Below are positions 9,495-22,713 of a stretch of DNA of 64,000 nt, piece after piece (the stretch's first letter is position 1; each line of letters begins with the position of its first letter). The notes under the pieces are model-generated. The model saw only the letters and a program-made list of their open reading frames with translations. It was not told where the DNA came from and did no database searches. The position numbers and the translations under genes were made by a program. The DNA comes from Molanna angustata (taxonomy: Eukaryota > Arthropoda > Insecta > Trichoptera > Molannidae), in assembly GCA_963576475.1 (NCBI GenBank), contig OY754977.1, positions 8,497,089 through 8,561,088 of the forward strand. Direction: 5' to 3'.

Positions 9495-11918
9495 GTAGCT
9501 GGAGATTTAAATGGACATGTCGGAGAGATAAGCATGGACTACCGTTTAGTGCACGGGGGATATGGGTATGGTCACTTAAATCAGCAGGGGGAACAGATAT
9601 TGGATTTCGCGATGGCCCACGACCTAACAATAGTAAATACATTTTACAAAAAGAAGGATGACCACAGGATAACGTACAGAAGCGCAAATAACCAGTCGCA
9701 AATTGACTACATACTGTGCGATAGGAAGAACCTTCGAAAATCAAAAGATTGTAAGGTTATACCTGGGGAACCTCTAACTTCTCAACATAGACTCCTGGTC
9801 GCGGTCTTTTCACTCTCTACACCCTTAAAGAGAAGGCTAAACCGTACACCCAAGATCAAATGGCATGAGCTAAACAACGAAGCAAAGGGTAAACTACTCA
9901 CGGATAATATAGCACAATACTTGATAAGTGACATTGGCAAACAGCAGTCCGTAGATGAAATGTGGAACGGCTTTGAAGATAAGTGTAGGCAAGAGGCAAA
10001 AAAGATTTTTGGGATGTCTAAGGGTGGACTGAGCTCCAATAAAGATACATCATGGTGGAGCGACGAAATCAAGGAGGTACTTAAAGAAAAAAGAGCAGCA
10101 TTCAAGACTTGGCAAAGAACAAACCTGGATGACGACAAGAAAAAGTACAAAATTTTGAAAGTTCTGGCCAAGAAGAGGGTAGCTGTCTCAAGAGCAATGG
10201 CAAACCAAAGTTATTATGACAAACTGGAGAATTCTGAAAACGACAGAGACATATTTAAACTTGCTAGATACCGACATAATATAACTAAAGATATAAAAAC
10301 AAATAAGTATATAAAGAATGAGGGGGGAAAACTGCTTACTGCGGATGCAGATATAAATACCAGATGGCAGCAATATTACTCCGATCTGCTAAACGAAGAG
10401 TTCCCTTGTAAAAACCTTGAAAATATGAAACCTACAATGGGTCCCATCCATGAAATATCTGAACTTGAGGTTAAAACAGCACTTTCCAATATGAAAAACA
10501 ACAAAGCAACGGGTCCCGATGAAATATCCACAGATCTACTTAAGAGGCTCGGCCCAGTCGGTATAAGGTGGCTCACAAAATTATATAATCACATTTTGAA
10601 TGGTAACAAGATCCCTAATTCCTGGAGACATAGCACATTGATCCCATTTTTTAAAAATAAAGGAGATATCAGTCAATGTCATAACTATCGAGCAATAAAA
10701 CTCACAGCCCATGCATTTAAAGTCTGGGAAAGAATAATAAACATAAGATTGCAGAAGATACTTAAATTATCACCCAATCAGTTTGGTTTTACAGGTGAAA
10801 AATCAACCACAGATCCAATACAGTCTATAAGAGTACTACTGGAGAAAAGTCGAATAAATAAAAAGAATGTACATATGGTGTTTATTGATCTGGAAAAAGC
10901 GTTCGACAGGGTCCCACGTAGACTGATATGGCACACATCAAGAGCACATAATATTCCCGAACAGTATGTTGACCTCCTGAAGGATATGTATAGTGAAAGC
11001 AATACCAGGGTCAGAAGTCCGGCGGGTTATAGCGAAAACTTTGATGTTAGGGTCGGTGTTCATCAGGGCTCAGCTCTGAGCCCCCTAATCTTTAACATGG
11101 TGATGGACTACTTAACAAAAAACATCCAAAAACAACTACCGTGGTGCATGCTATATGCAGATGACGTCGTGCTAATAAACGAAGACCCCGTAGATCTGCA
11201 GGAGTCTCTGAATGAGTGGGTGGCTGCCTTGGAGGACAACGGTCTTAAAATCAGTAGAACGAAGACAGAATACATGCCGTGCATTTTCGATGGTAGTGCA
11301 GCTGGCCCCGATATATACATAGATAACACACCTCTTCCAATAGTTAATCAGTTCAAATACCTCGGATCCGTTGTGACACCAGATGCCTCCGTAGATGCAG
11401 ACGTAACACACCGCGTGAATATGGGATGGATGAAGTGGAGAGCCTTGTCGGGTGTTATGTGTGACCCAAGGATACCCATAAAAACTAAGGGCAAAGTATA
11501 TAAGACAGCTGTCCGCCCGGCTATGCTATACGGATCAGAATGCTGGACCATGAAGAAAAAGCACGAGCAAAAAATGCACACAGCAGAAATGAAAATGCTC
11601 AGGTGGTCCGCAGGTGTTACAAGGGAGGATAGAATTAGAAACGAATACGTCCGAGGAAGTTTTGGGGTCGCGCCTATTCCGGAGAAATTAAAAGAAACAA
11701 GACTCCGATGGTACGGACACGTAAGCAGACGAAGTGATGATCACGTGGTCAAACTCGCACTGGACATACACACACAGCAGTCCAGAACTAGAGGTCGTCC
11801 ACAGGCCACCTGGTGGACAAATATTGAAAGGGAGCTGAGGAAGGAGCAGCTAACCAGAGAGATGACACAAGATCGAAAGGTCTGGCGATTACGTACCAGA
11901 AGGGCCGACCCCAGATGA
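9495..11918 (+). CDS. RTE-type endonuclease-reverse transcriptase, N-terminus missing
   Basis: An open frame of 807 codons from the truncation point; the first ATG is at 9534 (794 residues). Numbering from that Met: the rest of the endonuclease has QIDYIL at 56-61 and SQH near 83 (the SDH-block equivalent). The reverse transcriptase has KATGPDEIS, NYRAIKLT, FGFTGEKSTTDP, DLEKAFDRVPR, GVHQGSALSP and the catalytic YADD at 541-544. The C-terminus carries LYGSECW, MLRW and RLRWYGHV followed by TRGRPQATWW, the standard RTE/BovB-like tail without RNase H. About the first 150-200 residues of a full protein are absent, so this copy cannot mobilise by itself, but the lack of stops means it is young. 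It is not a host gene. Confidence 0.88.
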   Translation, partial: VAGDLNGHVGEISMDYRLVHGGYGYGHLNQQGEQILDFAMAHDLTIVNTFYKKKDDHRITYRSANNQSQIDYILCDRKNLRKSKDCKVIPGEPLTSQHRLLVAVFSLSTPLKRRLNRTPKIKWHELNNEAKGKLLTDNIAQYLISDIGKQQSVDEMWNGFEDKCRQEAKKIFGMSKGGLSSNKDTSWWSDEIKEVLKEKRAAFKTWQRTNLDDDKKKYKILKVLAKKRVAVSRAMANQSYYDKLENSENDRDIFKLARYRHNITKDIKTNKYIKNEGGKLLTADADINTRWQQYYSDLLNEEFPCKNLENMKPTMGPIHEISELEVKTALSNMKNNKATGPDEISTDLLKRLGPVGIRWLTKLYNHILNGNKIPNSWRHSTLIPFFKNKGDISQCHNYRAIKLTAHAFKVWERIINIRLQKILKLSPNQFGFTGEKSTTDPIQSIRVLLEKSRINKKNVHMVFIDLEKAFDRVPRRLIWHTSRAHNIPEQYVDLLKDMYSESNTRVRSPAGYSENFDVRVGVHQGSALSPLIFNMVMDYLTKNIQKQLPWCMLYADDVVLINEDPVDLQESLNEWVAALEDNGLKISRTKTEYMPCIFDGSAAGPDIYIDNTPLPIVNQFKYLGSVVTPDASVDADVTHRVNMGWMKWRALSGVMCDPRIPIKTKGKVYKTAVRPAMLYGSECWTMKKKHEQKMHTAEMKMLRWSAGVTREDRIRNEYVRGSFGVAPIPEKLKETRLRWYGHVSRRSDDHVVKLALDIHTQQSRTRGRPQATWWTNIERELRKEQLTREMTQDRKVWRLRTRRADPR

Positions 11919-11950
11919 ACTGGGAAGAGGCAAGGAAGAAGAAGAAGAAG
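9495..11950 (+). mobile_element. 5'-truncated RTE-clade LINE
   Basis: Homology starts abruptly at 9495 inside the endonuclease (VAGDLNGHVGE) directly after a stop codon at 9492, and ends at a (GAA)n tail at 11931-11950. This is typical 5' truncation during target-primed reverse transcription. The tail touches the first base of a repeat A copy at 11951. Confidence 0.88.
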
Positions 11951-12514
11951 ACTCCTCACTAACCCAAGGGGATATAGTGGGGAGTTATGATTTCGCAATT
12001 TTTAAGGGTATTTTTTTTATTGGAGATTATCAACAAGTATCATGCTGAGATTGTATTCTGAAAGTTTCATCATAATGTATCTGTGTGTGTGCTATGTACT
12101 GTGTGCTACGTACGGCGTGTTTATTTTACTTTATCGATTATAGACTAAAGTAGGTACTCATTCGATTCTGTTCAAATTTTGCAAATTTGTATGTCTGATA
12201 CTCACTTAAACCCTATTAGATTTTGAAGGATATCTGAATAGTACTTCTCAATTTTTTTTAACTATCAAATATTTCAAAGTGACCCAAGCTCAGAAATCTT
12301 TAAATTTTATTTTCAAATTGGTAAAAAGGCACATCACTTTCATAAAATGGCATTAAAGAATTATCAAGTTTTCATAGTAAAATATTTACTTAAATAAAAA
12401 AATAATTTAACAATCTCATTTCATGAAAATGCTGAATATTTTCCATACAAAATTTGAATACTTTATAGAATGACTTGTTAGCGAGGAGTTTAGCGTTGGC
12501 CACAACCCACTCGT
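11951..12514 (+). mobile_element. Non-autonomous repeat A, near-complete copy
   Basis: Starts ACTCCTCACTAACCCAAGG exactly at the end of the RTE tail and ends CCACAACCCACTCGT. The first bases can fold: ACTCCTCACTA pairs with TAGTGGGGAGT (11975-11986) apart from one mismatch. The 3' side has GTTAGCGAGGAGT, an inverted match to the start. No open frame. Confidence 0.75.
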
Positions 12515-12599
12515 TTTTCAATTAATTCTGTAATATTTACCTTTTTGTTTTTTTTGTCATATGATTATCTTATTACACACTGTATTATATATTCAACAT

Positions 12600-12835
12600 T
12601 AATTAGGTTGGTTGGAAGAAATTGACGTTTGGTAATAAACCCGCCAGTGTATAAATTACATGTATAAGAAGTTATTAAGGTAGGTATAGAGTTCCGAAAA
12701 TGAATACCAAATTCGGGCAACGATTTTTTACATTTATTGCACCACGAATATATAATAAACTGCCATCGGTACTTAAAGGGTTAAAAATATTCAAAGTGTC
12801 ATAAAGTATAAAGTGGCTACTTGAAGTACTTAAAT
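12600..12835 (+). mobile_element. LINE 3' pieces (Jockey-like tail)
   Basis: GGTTGGTTGGAAGAAATTG followed by GGTAATAAACCCGCC is a conserved LINE 3'UTR word set also found at 39529 (plus) and near 21960 and 24300 (minus). Further right, 12735-12800 translates to FIAPRIYNKLPSVLKG, a typical end of a LINE ORF2. Both pieces are short and decayed. Confidence 0.55.
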
Positions 12836-13189
12836 GCAACTAATGTCTTTCTACTCCATATTGTGTAATTTTTATTGGGATTTTTTTTCATGTTTTTAAA
12901 TTTTTTAGTGTTGCGATTTTTATTTTCGTTTTCTTGTTGATCATTTTATTTTATTGTATTTTTTGTATACTATGTACTATGTATGTAATGTTTTGAATAT
13001 ATTTTATGTTGATAAAATGTAATAACTATGCAAACTATACAGGTAGTTGTTGTAAACTATACAGGTATTTGCTTCGGAACAGACTCTGTCTTAGTGAAGC
13101 AGTTATCTTTAATATATTTTCTCTGTAATATTACGAATAAATAAAAAAATATTTCAACACCACTCGCTCCGCATGTGACGAATATAATG

Positions 13190-13730
13190 GACCCCTTCAC
13201 AGAACGCTAAGTGATGGACAAGAAAAACAATCATCACACGAAGAACGGCTCATACAAGGGCCGGTTTGCGCACACACGTGATCAAATCAACCAAACAAAA
13301 GACCCAAATTGGTTTTGTGCGGCGGATAGACTACACATTTTTTGCAACCAAAATATATAATAGAGTTGTATCTGATATATTGGACTTAGTCCAGCCGAGT
13401 GGACATAATTTTGAAAAGCTGGTTACTGATTGGTTGATTTGGAGAAGGAGAGAAGAGTCAGAGAGAGAATTGACGTATCTTCTAAGATAATATTTCCACT
13501 CAGAAAGAGATCTTTTCTTACGCCAACATGCATCCTTCATTACACATATCCACACATCGTCCTTTACACATGCAAATACACCCTCACCCTCACAAATACA
13601 CTTGGATTTTATGAGTTTAGTCCTTTATACTTTTGTATTTTTTATATTTTTATACTTTTATACATTATTGAGAATTTATTTAGCAAAAATTTATTCCGTA
13701 ATTATTGTAAGTACAGAACAGGCTAGTGAT
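13190..13730 (+). mobile_element. Probable LINE ORF2 C-terminal fragment
   Basis: The frame at 13266-13490 contains FFATKIYNRVVSDILD, which resembles the ...RIYNxLPxxI... end of Jockey/CR1-type ORF2. The following 240 bp are T-rich and end with ACAGAACAGGCTAG, similar to LINE 3'UTRs elsewhere here (28100, 13060). It could also be chance similarity. Confidence 0.35.
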
Positions 13731-13789
13731 GTAATAATATTTAATAATATTTATGTTTAGTTATATTGTATATATATTAATTTAATTTA

Positions 13790-14600
13790 TTAGCAGAAAG
13801 TATGGAAGAGTTACAGTATCTTGTAAGTATGGTATATGAAGGATGTATAGGGAATGGACTTAGGATGAATGCCAGCAAATCAAAGACAATGGTCTTTGAA
13901 AATAGTGAAAGCAGAACAGCGTGTAAAATAAGAGTAGAGAACGAATAGCTCGAGCAAGTCGACGAAAATGTATACTTGGGAAGCATATTTCAACGGAACG
14001 GACGACTCGATAAAGAGATCGAAAGAAAAGTTATGGCAGGAAACAGAGTGAATGGAGCACTAAGACCAATTATGAATGATCGCAACATATCAAAGGATGC
14101 CAAAGTTGCCATTCATAACGCCATCGTAGTACCAACCTTGACGTATGCAAGTGAAACCTGGACATGGCAGAAGACGCATGAAAGTAGAATAAATGAAGTT
14201 GAAATGAGATTGTTAAGAAGGATTTGTAATAGAACGATGTATGACCGGGTAAGAAATGAGGACATAAGGAAAGAATGTCATTTCTAGAATGAAAGTGAAC
14301 ACATTGAGATGGTTTAGTCACATGGGGAGAATGAATGAGGAGCGCCAGACGAAGAAAATATATAGAGCGGAAAGGAATTGAATGAGAGGTCGGGGACGCC
14401 AAGAAAGGGATGGCACGAAATTTTGAAAGACGGAAATGTTAGAAGTGTGAGCAATAGACGAATATATATGAGACGATGCATGAATGTGGCCGAGGCGTGG
14501 GATGCGTGCCAGGATAGAAAAATGTGGCGTTCGGTTCTCTCTGCCTACCCCGCAAGGGACATGTCGTGATGGTATGTATTTATGTATGTATATAGAATTA
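13790..14600 (+). pseudogene. RTE-like LINE fragment (family RTE2), reverse transcriptase C-terminus
   Basis: Translates to AESMEELQYL, NASKSKTMVFE, VYLGSIFQRNGR, TLTYASETWTWQ, RLLRRICN, then after a frameshift near 14285 RWFSHMGRMNEER and a final KGWHEILKDGNVRS ... MNVAEAWDACQDRKMW. An in-frame stop near 13946 and two frame changes (about 14285 and 14378) mark it as dead. It is the longest of six RTE2 pieces in the window and ends in a GTATGTAT-type tail near 14580. Confidence 0.8.
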
Positions 14601-14680
14601 ATTCGATGTATTGTGGAAATAAATTAATAAAGATAAAAGAGGACATCCTTTTCAAAGTTTACTTTGCGTAAAAACGAATT

Positions 14681-15717
14681 CAGTGCCCCGTTCCACCATC
14701 GTACTTTTCAACTTTGTGCTTTGCACTTTGCAATTCGTCGGCTTGTTTTCGTTCCACCATTACATTTTTTCGCAAAGTAAAAGTTGCAATGTGCAAAGCG
14801 AATAGTAGACGCCTATTGCAAAGCAAATAAGCCGTTCTGTTCCACCATCGCTACTTTTCATAAAAAAACTTTGCAAAACTTGCGAATGAATTGAAAAGAA
14901 TATTTTGACATTTCAAATTTGCCATTCGTCGAGTTGTGAACGTAGAAGTTGTTTGTTTAGAATTTTTGAGTAAATTTATTATAAAATTTTGCATAAATTA
15001 TTGTTAGAAAGGGATGAGGAAGACGGGGTTGTAAGAAATTATAGAGAAAGGATAAATTTCGAAAATATTTTACCCACGTAGTTCCTCGAATATTTTCGCA
15101 TAAATAGCACTCAGTGTGAATATGTCTTGATTTATTATATATACACGATTATATACACGATTATATTATATACACGATTTATTCTGATTTTTTTAGGTAA
15201 TTTAAACTATGTTTATGTGATTATTATGTCCGCTTTTCTAAGTTTATATGATTATTTCACTACTCATTTACACATATTTTAAGGTACAGAACAGCACTAA
15301 GAGAAGCAAATGATTGTGTCCTAAACAGCAAATAATTCAGTGAAGCACCTGTTGTTTCACTGTATTAGTGATAGTGTCACTAATAAATCAAAAAATAACT
15401 CCTTTCTTTTCATTAATTATCTTCAACACAGCTATTTTTTTCTTAAAATTGTCTTTCCGGCTCATTTTCTAACAACAACAACGAAATCACAGAACAGACA
15501 AGAACGAACGGTGTCAAATGATCGTGTACGCTACGCGCGAAACACTCGGTACTACTAAGTTATCACTAGGTGTCGCTAGCGTCAATTGAAAAGACTTTGT
15601 AAATGTTTGGCGACGCCGCAAAGTGACCATTTTTTTTTCGTGGAACGCGAACGCTTTGCGATTTGAGAATTTCGCAAAGTGAAAAGATGAAAAGTACAAT
15701 GGTGGAACGGGGCACTG
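14681..15717. mobile_element. 1.04-kb terminal-inverted-repeat element
   Basis: The left end CAGTGCCCCGTTCCACCAT (14681) is an inverted match to ATGGTGGAACGGGGCACTG at the right end (15717). With one mismatch the match runs about 30 bp and continues as looser similarity rich in CTTTGC words. Subterminal repeats ACTTTGCG/CTTTGCAA occur on both sides. There is no transposase; open frames inside are short. No clean target-site duplication is visible, so the superfamily is open. Confidence 0.85.
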
Positions 15718-16155
15718 GTTTAGTGTAAATATTATAGCATTATTGTTTTCTTTGTATGAAATACAAAATTGTCCAATTTTATCAAAATATCAAATGAATT
15801 AGCTGAAAATAGTTTTAACATACGTTTTCGTCGGGAATACACAAAGCATGAAAGTTTCAGCGCTCTATCTACTAGTCGGGGAGTTAGTTTTGTAAAATTC
15901 CGACACAGACAGATACTTATTTATGGTTACATACAGTTTTGAAATAGATATAAGTACATTCATAAGAAAGCAAAATTATTTTACAAATATAAAAACAAAG
16001 ATTATAACACCAATTACCAAGTTACGGTCTTACAGAAAAAAAATATTGGGACAGGGTAATGGATAGGAATTGGAAAATTAGGAAATAGACATTTGGAGTT
16101 AATTAAAAGGACATAAAAAAATAGCGCTTAATCAATTTAATAATTCGACTGAAAT
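15718..16155. other. Interval without gene
   Basis: AT-rich DNA with nothing recognisable. Confidence 0.4.
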
Positions 16156-16159
16156 CTCC

Positions 16160-16750
16160 TTGAGTTGTTCCAGACTTTTGGACTTCTCAATTTCTCACAG
16201 GACACGGTAACTTTAAAAGCTATCTGCATCGCTTCAACATTGCTCCCTCTTCCTCATGTCAGTTTTGTCAATGTCCGGACCAAACTTCGTATCACTTTGG
16301 GAGTGTTCCCATGCACCCAATCGTGTCCTCTTACAGATCGGAGCTCCTCGTTGCTGTCCGTGGGCCTCTTCAAGGTCCCATTAGACATGCGGACTTAGTG
16401 ATCTCGAAGAACAATTATAAAGCCTTCAAATAATTTGCCATAGATACGGTGCCTTATTATCCGAAGATAGGTACTCACTGACTTGTTTGTTTCCAGAGAT
16501 CTCGGTCACTTCTCTGATGCCCTATATATATATGGATCTGAAGTCGCCGACAGTCCGCAGGTGTGAATCTCGACTTGCACTTGCTGATTGTTCTTTTTGC
16601 ACCATGGTGCCGAGATTGCTAATCTAGAGGGCTCCATGAGCTACTCTTCGTGCCATGCATTGTTTTTTTTTGTTGTTCATTCTAGCGATCTACGAAGGGG
16701 CCGTTGACAGTCCCCATATGCGGAGCGGGTGGTGGGTGGAAGTAGCGAAA
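16160..16750 (+). pseudogene. R1-like LINE C-terminus and 3'UTR
   Basis: The frame from 16184 reads QFLTGHGNFKSYLHRF then CQFCQCP with a following His, then GPIRHADLVISKNNYKAFK before a stop at 16429. The GHG...LHRF segment and the Cys/His cluster match the zinc-knuckle tail of R1/I-type LINE ORF2. The 3' region up to 16750 contains GGGGCCGTTGACAGTCCCC, which recurs in variant form near 34346. Related C-terminal pieces are at 33648-33745 and 34813-34910. Confidence 0.7.
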
Positions 16751-16759
16751 ATAATTAAT

Positions 16760-17530
16760 TTAATAGCTACAATATTGTGTTCTTAAGAAAAAAATAACTT
16801 ATCTCAATACCGGTATTTGGGTTCCAGAAAATTTCCAGATTCCCGGTATGTGCCATATTTTTCGTCTTAGGATCTCATTTCAGGGCGTATATCGATCGAT
16901 GTGTCAAGTTAACCTACAAGCTAGCATGCTGTGTCCTTTCCTATAAAACATAACAAGTATGAAAAAGAGCGAGCGTCATTATTTGTTTTCATTTACTCTC
17001 GTTCCTAGTATGAATACTAATGTATATTTGTTCAACAAAAAAATGAACCCTTTTCAAATGCCCAACACAAACACCACCTATCGACGAATAGGTGCATCAC
17101 CGTTTGAAAATTAGAAATCATTATTGTATTATCGAATTCGTTCGAAATTTCGTCGAGTGCCACTTGAAGTGTTAAGGGACCCTCTCATGGAGTTGCCGTA
17201 AGAGAGAGCGGGACGGCCTGCTGTACCCTTTCGCTGCTCGGTGAACGTTTTCAAGTACCATCGAGTTAAAATATTTTCAAACAAGCTGTGTGTTTTTCAG
17301 AAATATTTGAACACATTGGGTCCTCTGTGTATACCTTCAGTATATAGTAAAAAATAAGGTTATGTAATATGCAGTACATGGTAGGTAATTTATGTATTTT
17401 TTCTGTAGGGTCATCACTATACGAGGCCATACAAAAATTTATTTAACATCATGTTCCATCCGAGATCGGTCCAAGTGCCGATCAGAATTTGAATTTGGAC
17501 AAACTATAGACATGACATCTATCTATCTGT
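16760..17530. other. Interval without recognisable gene
   Basis: No open frame worth reporting. A fairly GC-rich patch at 17150-17230 (GGGACCCTCTCATGGAG, AGAGAGAGCGGGACGG) may be another LINE 3' end, but I cannot place it. Confidence 0.4.
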
Positions 17531-17534
17531 GGCT

Positions 17535-18080
17535 CTACAATCCAGGTCGGGTCTTAGCCTCCTGCAGAGCCCGTCTCCATAAATAATGTCGGTCTTGTGA
17601 TGCATTGCGCCAGTTATGGATGCCGATGTTGTTTGCATCCTTCACTGCTCTGTCCAGCCATCGAAGCTTCGGCCTTCCAATTCTTTTTCGTCCCTCCGGT
17701 GCAGCATTCATAGTTCGCCTTGGGACGTTCTCTTCGCTCATTCTCTGGATGTGTCTGGCCCACCTGAGTCTTCCGATTTTTATTTCACTCAAGACATTGT
17801 ACAGATAATACATTTCCTGGTTGTATCTAATACTTACGCTACACTCCGTTGTCACAAAACTGGCCTTATATCCTTCTCAGTACATTCCTCTCAAAAGTTT
17901 CCAGGGCCTTTTTATCCGATATTTTTATTCCAATCCATATGATAATTCTGGCCAGATAAAGGAAGACTTGAGTTTTTCCGGTGAGGTGACGAGACTTCAT
18001 GTGCCTCTGCAACCCATAGTATACTAGCTCCTGTTTGCGGCCACTATTAGACGTTTGATTTGGTCGAAACATTGTTGTCG
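17535..18080 (-). pseudogene. RTE-like LINE C-terminus (family H)
   Basis: On the minus strand: ALETFERNVLRRIYGPVL, a frame break, then LRWARHIQRMSEENVPRR, GRPKLRWLDRAVKDANNIG, NWRNASQDRHYLWRR and QEAKTRPGL-stop. This is the standard end of an endonuclease/RT LINE and agrees with the shorter copies at 2-152 and 26150-26350. It is broken by at least one frameshift between 17850 and 17870. Confidence 0.8.
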
Positions 18081-18084
18081 TTTG

Positions 18085-19495
18085 TCATATGACATACCTA
18101 AGCAACATTTTTTGGTACACGGCGCGTGAATTATCGACCAAAAGTTGGTGGAAATCAATATCACGTGTTTGATTATACCTACACCAAAGTTCTATACATA
18201 TTCGAATTTGATTCATAACAAACTCCCCTAGGGTAGTAGGTAGTTTATTTGAATATTATTTTCTGTGTGTAACCATGGAAACGAAATCCAACAGAATACA
18301 TATGTCAGAAAAATCGAATAGGTATGTTAATGAGAAATTTTGCAATTCATTTATACATGTTTCTTTATTAATAATCAACAGACTATTACAATATAGGTAC
18401 CTATATAACATAAAACTGGTACACATGTCTTTTGCATCTTTTTATTTTTCTATAATCACATTATTTCAAAGATTTATTAAATACCTACTTACTTTTTTAC
18501 TAGTATGGAGTTGAAAATTTTTATTAATATGAAATGAAAACAAGATTGTATGAAATACTTCCAAAATGGTGGAGTTATATGTACAAAACGCTTACTTTAA
18601 AAATAGGTTAAACATTATATTTATACAAAATAATCAACTTATTTTTCACTCAAACTTTGTTATATTTAAACATATATTTTATTCCTGTATACGTACTTCT
18701 AACATTTAAATAAATAAACATTTGCTCATAAAAAAACACATCAATCGTAAAAAAATTGTAGGAAAGATGCCTAAAAAATTAAAAATAACCCAATTAAACA
18801 TTAATTAGTCTGTTTTTTATTTTTCTAGGTTACTCAATTGTCACAAAAGAAGCGATATGCAGAATATTTAACCTTTAAAGTTTTCTAGTTTATGATTGTA
18901 GATGACACAAAAAAAAATACCCGCATACATTGTATAAATATATTTCTCACTAAAATATTATGGTGGGGATTATCACCTGATTACTTAATCGAGAACATTT
19001 TTTTTTTATTGAGGTAATGCAAAGATGCTATTGTATTAAATACCTATCATATATCTTGAAAATGAAAAAGAAATAATTACGCTATAAGTCAAATCATTTG
19101 CATGTCCCTATATATTCTTCGTACCTACATATCTGTTTGTTTTAGTAATAGGAAGGAAGGTATGTACCTACCTATATAGGTATGTCAAAGTAAGCATACA
19201 GATGCTGTATTTTTGTTGTTTGGTGTGATATGGTAGACTAGATGGTTTATGGTTCGTGTCTCTGTGGGTATATCGTTTACTAACATGAACAACATTCGTA
19301 ATGGATAACCATATACTTACCCTTTAAGAGGGCATATAAAGCTAAATCTAGTGACGAGATATATTAAAAACACATTTTACACTATGAAGTTACGTGTTAG
19401 TAAGGGTAACTATCGCGTGCGTTAAATTCATTTCATGAAGTATTGCCTGAACTGAGGATGTGTTTGATTTTACTTAGAAATGGTTCGTATTTAAT
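18085..19495. other. AT-rich interval without gene
   Basis: Long AT-rich DNA before the dinucleotide array. The 79-codon frame at 18275 (start in CCATGGAAACG) looks compositionally random. I see no gene or known repeat. Confidence 0.45.
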
Positions 19496-19499
19496 GTGA

Positions 19500-19986
<487 letters not shown>

Positions 19987-20015
19987 TCTCTACAATCCGC
20001 GAAAATTTATATTTA

Positions 20016-21691
<1,676 letters not shown>

Positions 21692-21709
21692 TAGACCGAT
21701 ATTGAACAC

Positions 21710-22040
21710 CCCTGACCTAATTGAAATGATAAAATTCAGAGTACCGACAAGGTTTGCTTCACGTCAAAATGCACCTTTTAATATAGAGAATCTTCGAAGT
21801 AATTTCATTTTTAACCAATGCATGCATAGAATGCACCGCCTAGGAAAGCAATATAGTGCAGTTGATATATTTAATGTACACACTATATTTTATTTATTTA
21901 TACATCTTCCTGTACATAATATAAACAAATATAACTGTACACTGGCGGGCTTATTGCCATTAGGCAATTTCTTCTAACCAACCAGATTACAAAGTATGAC
22001 AACATTGTGTATGTACCTATGTACAACAGCAAAAGAATAA
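21710..22040. mobile_element. Two opposed LINE 3' pieces, copy 1
   Basis: On the plus strand 21715-21870 translates to LIEMIKFRVPTRFASRQN and then NIENLRSNFIFNQCMHRMHRLG, like the end of Jockey-type ORF2. From about 21897 to 22040 the minus strand carries GGTTGGTTAGAAGAAATTGCC and GGCAATAAGCCCGCC, a LINE 3'UTR also seen at 12604 and 39529. The second copy lies at 24049-24379. Confidence 0.65.
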
Positions 22041-22590
22041 GAGTAAAAGATAACAAAGAAAATATAATATATAACACATATGTAAATACTATTGAAACAA
22101 AACAAAAAATAATAATAATTCATAGCAAGAAAAAAGGATAGGGTAAGGACAGGAGAGGAAATCGGGATCAGATGTTCTAGGATAAATATTCCTTCTTTAG
22201 TTTCAAAAGGATTAATTTGCTTAGCGCAAATTATATTTTTTTATTTTTGTTTTTTGCTTTGTTTATTTTTCTTGTTTAAATAGAATATGTAATACTGTTT
22301 ATTTTTTCTTCTTACTTTTATGTCTAGTATTTTTATGCTTGCTTTTTTATCATTTGTCTCTATTTTCTTTTATAATATTAATATTGTATTATGTTGTCCT
22401 GTCTTTTACTACTTTTTTATTCAACTAGAATTGATAAAAAATATATATTTAATTTTAAGTTCTACTTAAATTTTTCGCAAACGCGACTCCCATTCACCGG
22501 TATCGCTATATGCTGAGCATCGTCAGAATAAAAAATATATATTTTTTTTTCATAATTATCGTTGACTACGGAGTTCTATCACGAAGTAAT

Positions 22591-22675
22591 AGTTTCAAAC
22601 ATTGAAAAAATTACATTTTTATAATAGTTTCAAACATTGAAAAAATAATAAAAATGTAATTTTTTCAATGTTTGA

Positions 22676-22710
<35 letters not shown>
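22591..22710. repeat. Inverted-repeat junction between the duplicated units
   Basis: AGTTTCAAACATTGAAAAAA (22591) continues to 22622, a 23-bp partial direct copy follows, then the exact reverse complement at 22647-22678, then (AT)n to 22710 where copy 2 begins. In copy 2 the same end sequence continues instead into unique DNA at 24962. Confidence 0.9.
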
Positions 22711-22713
<3 letters not shown>

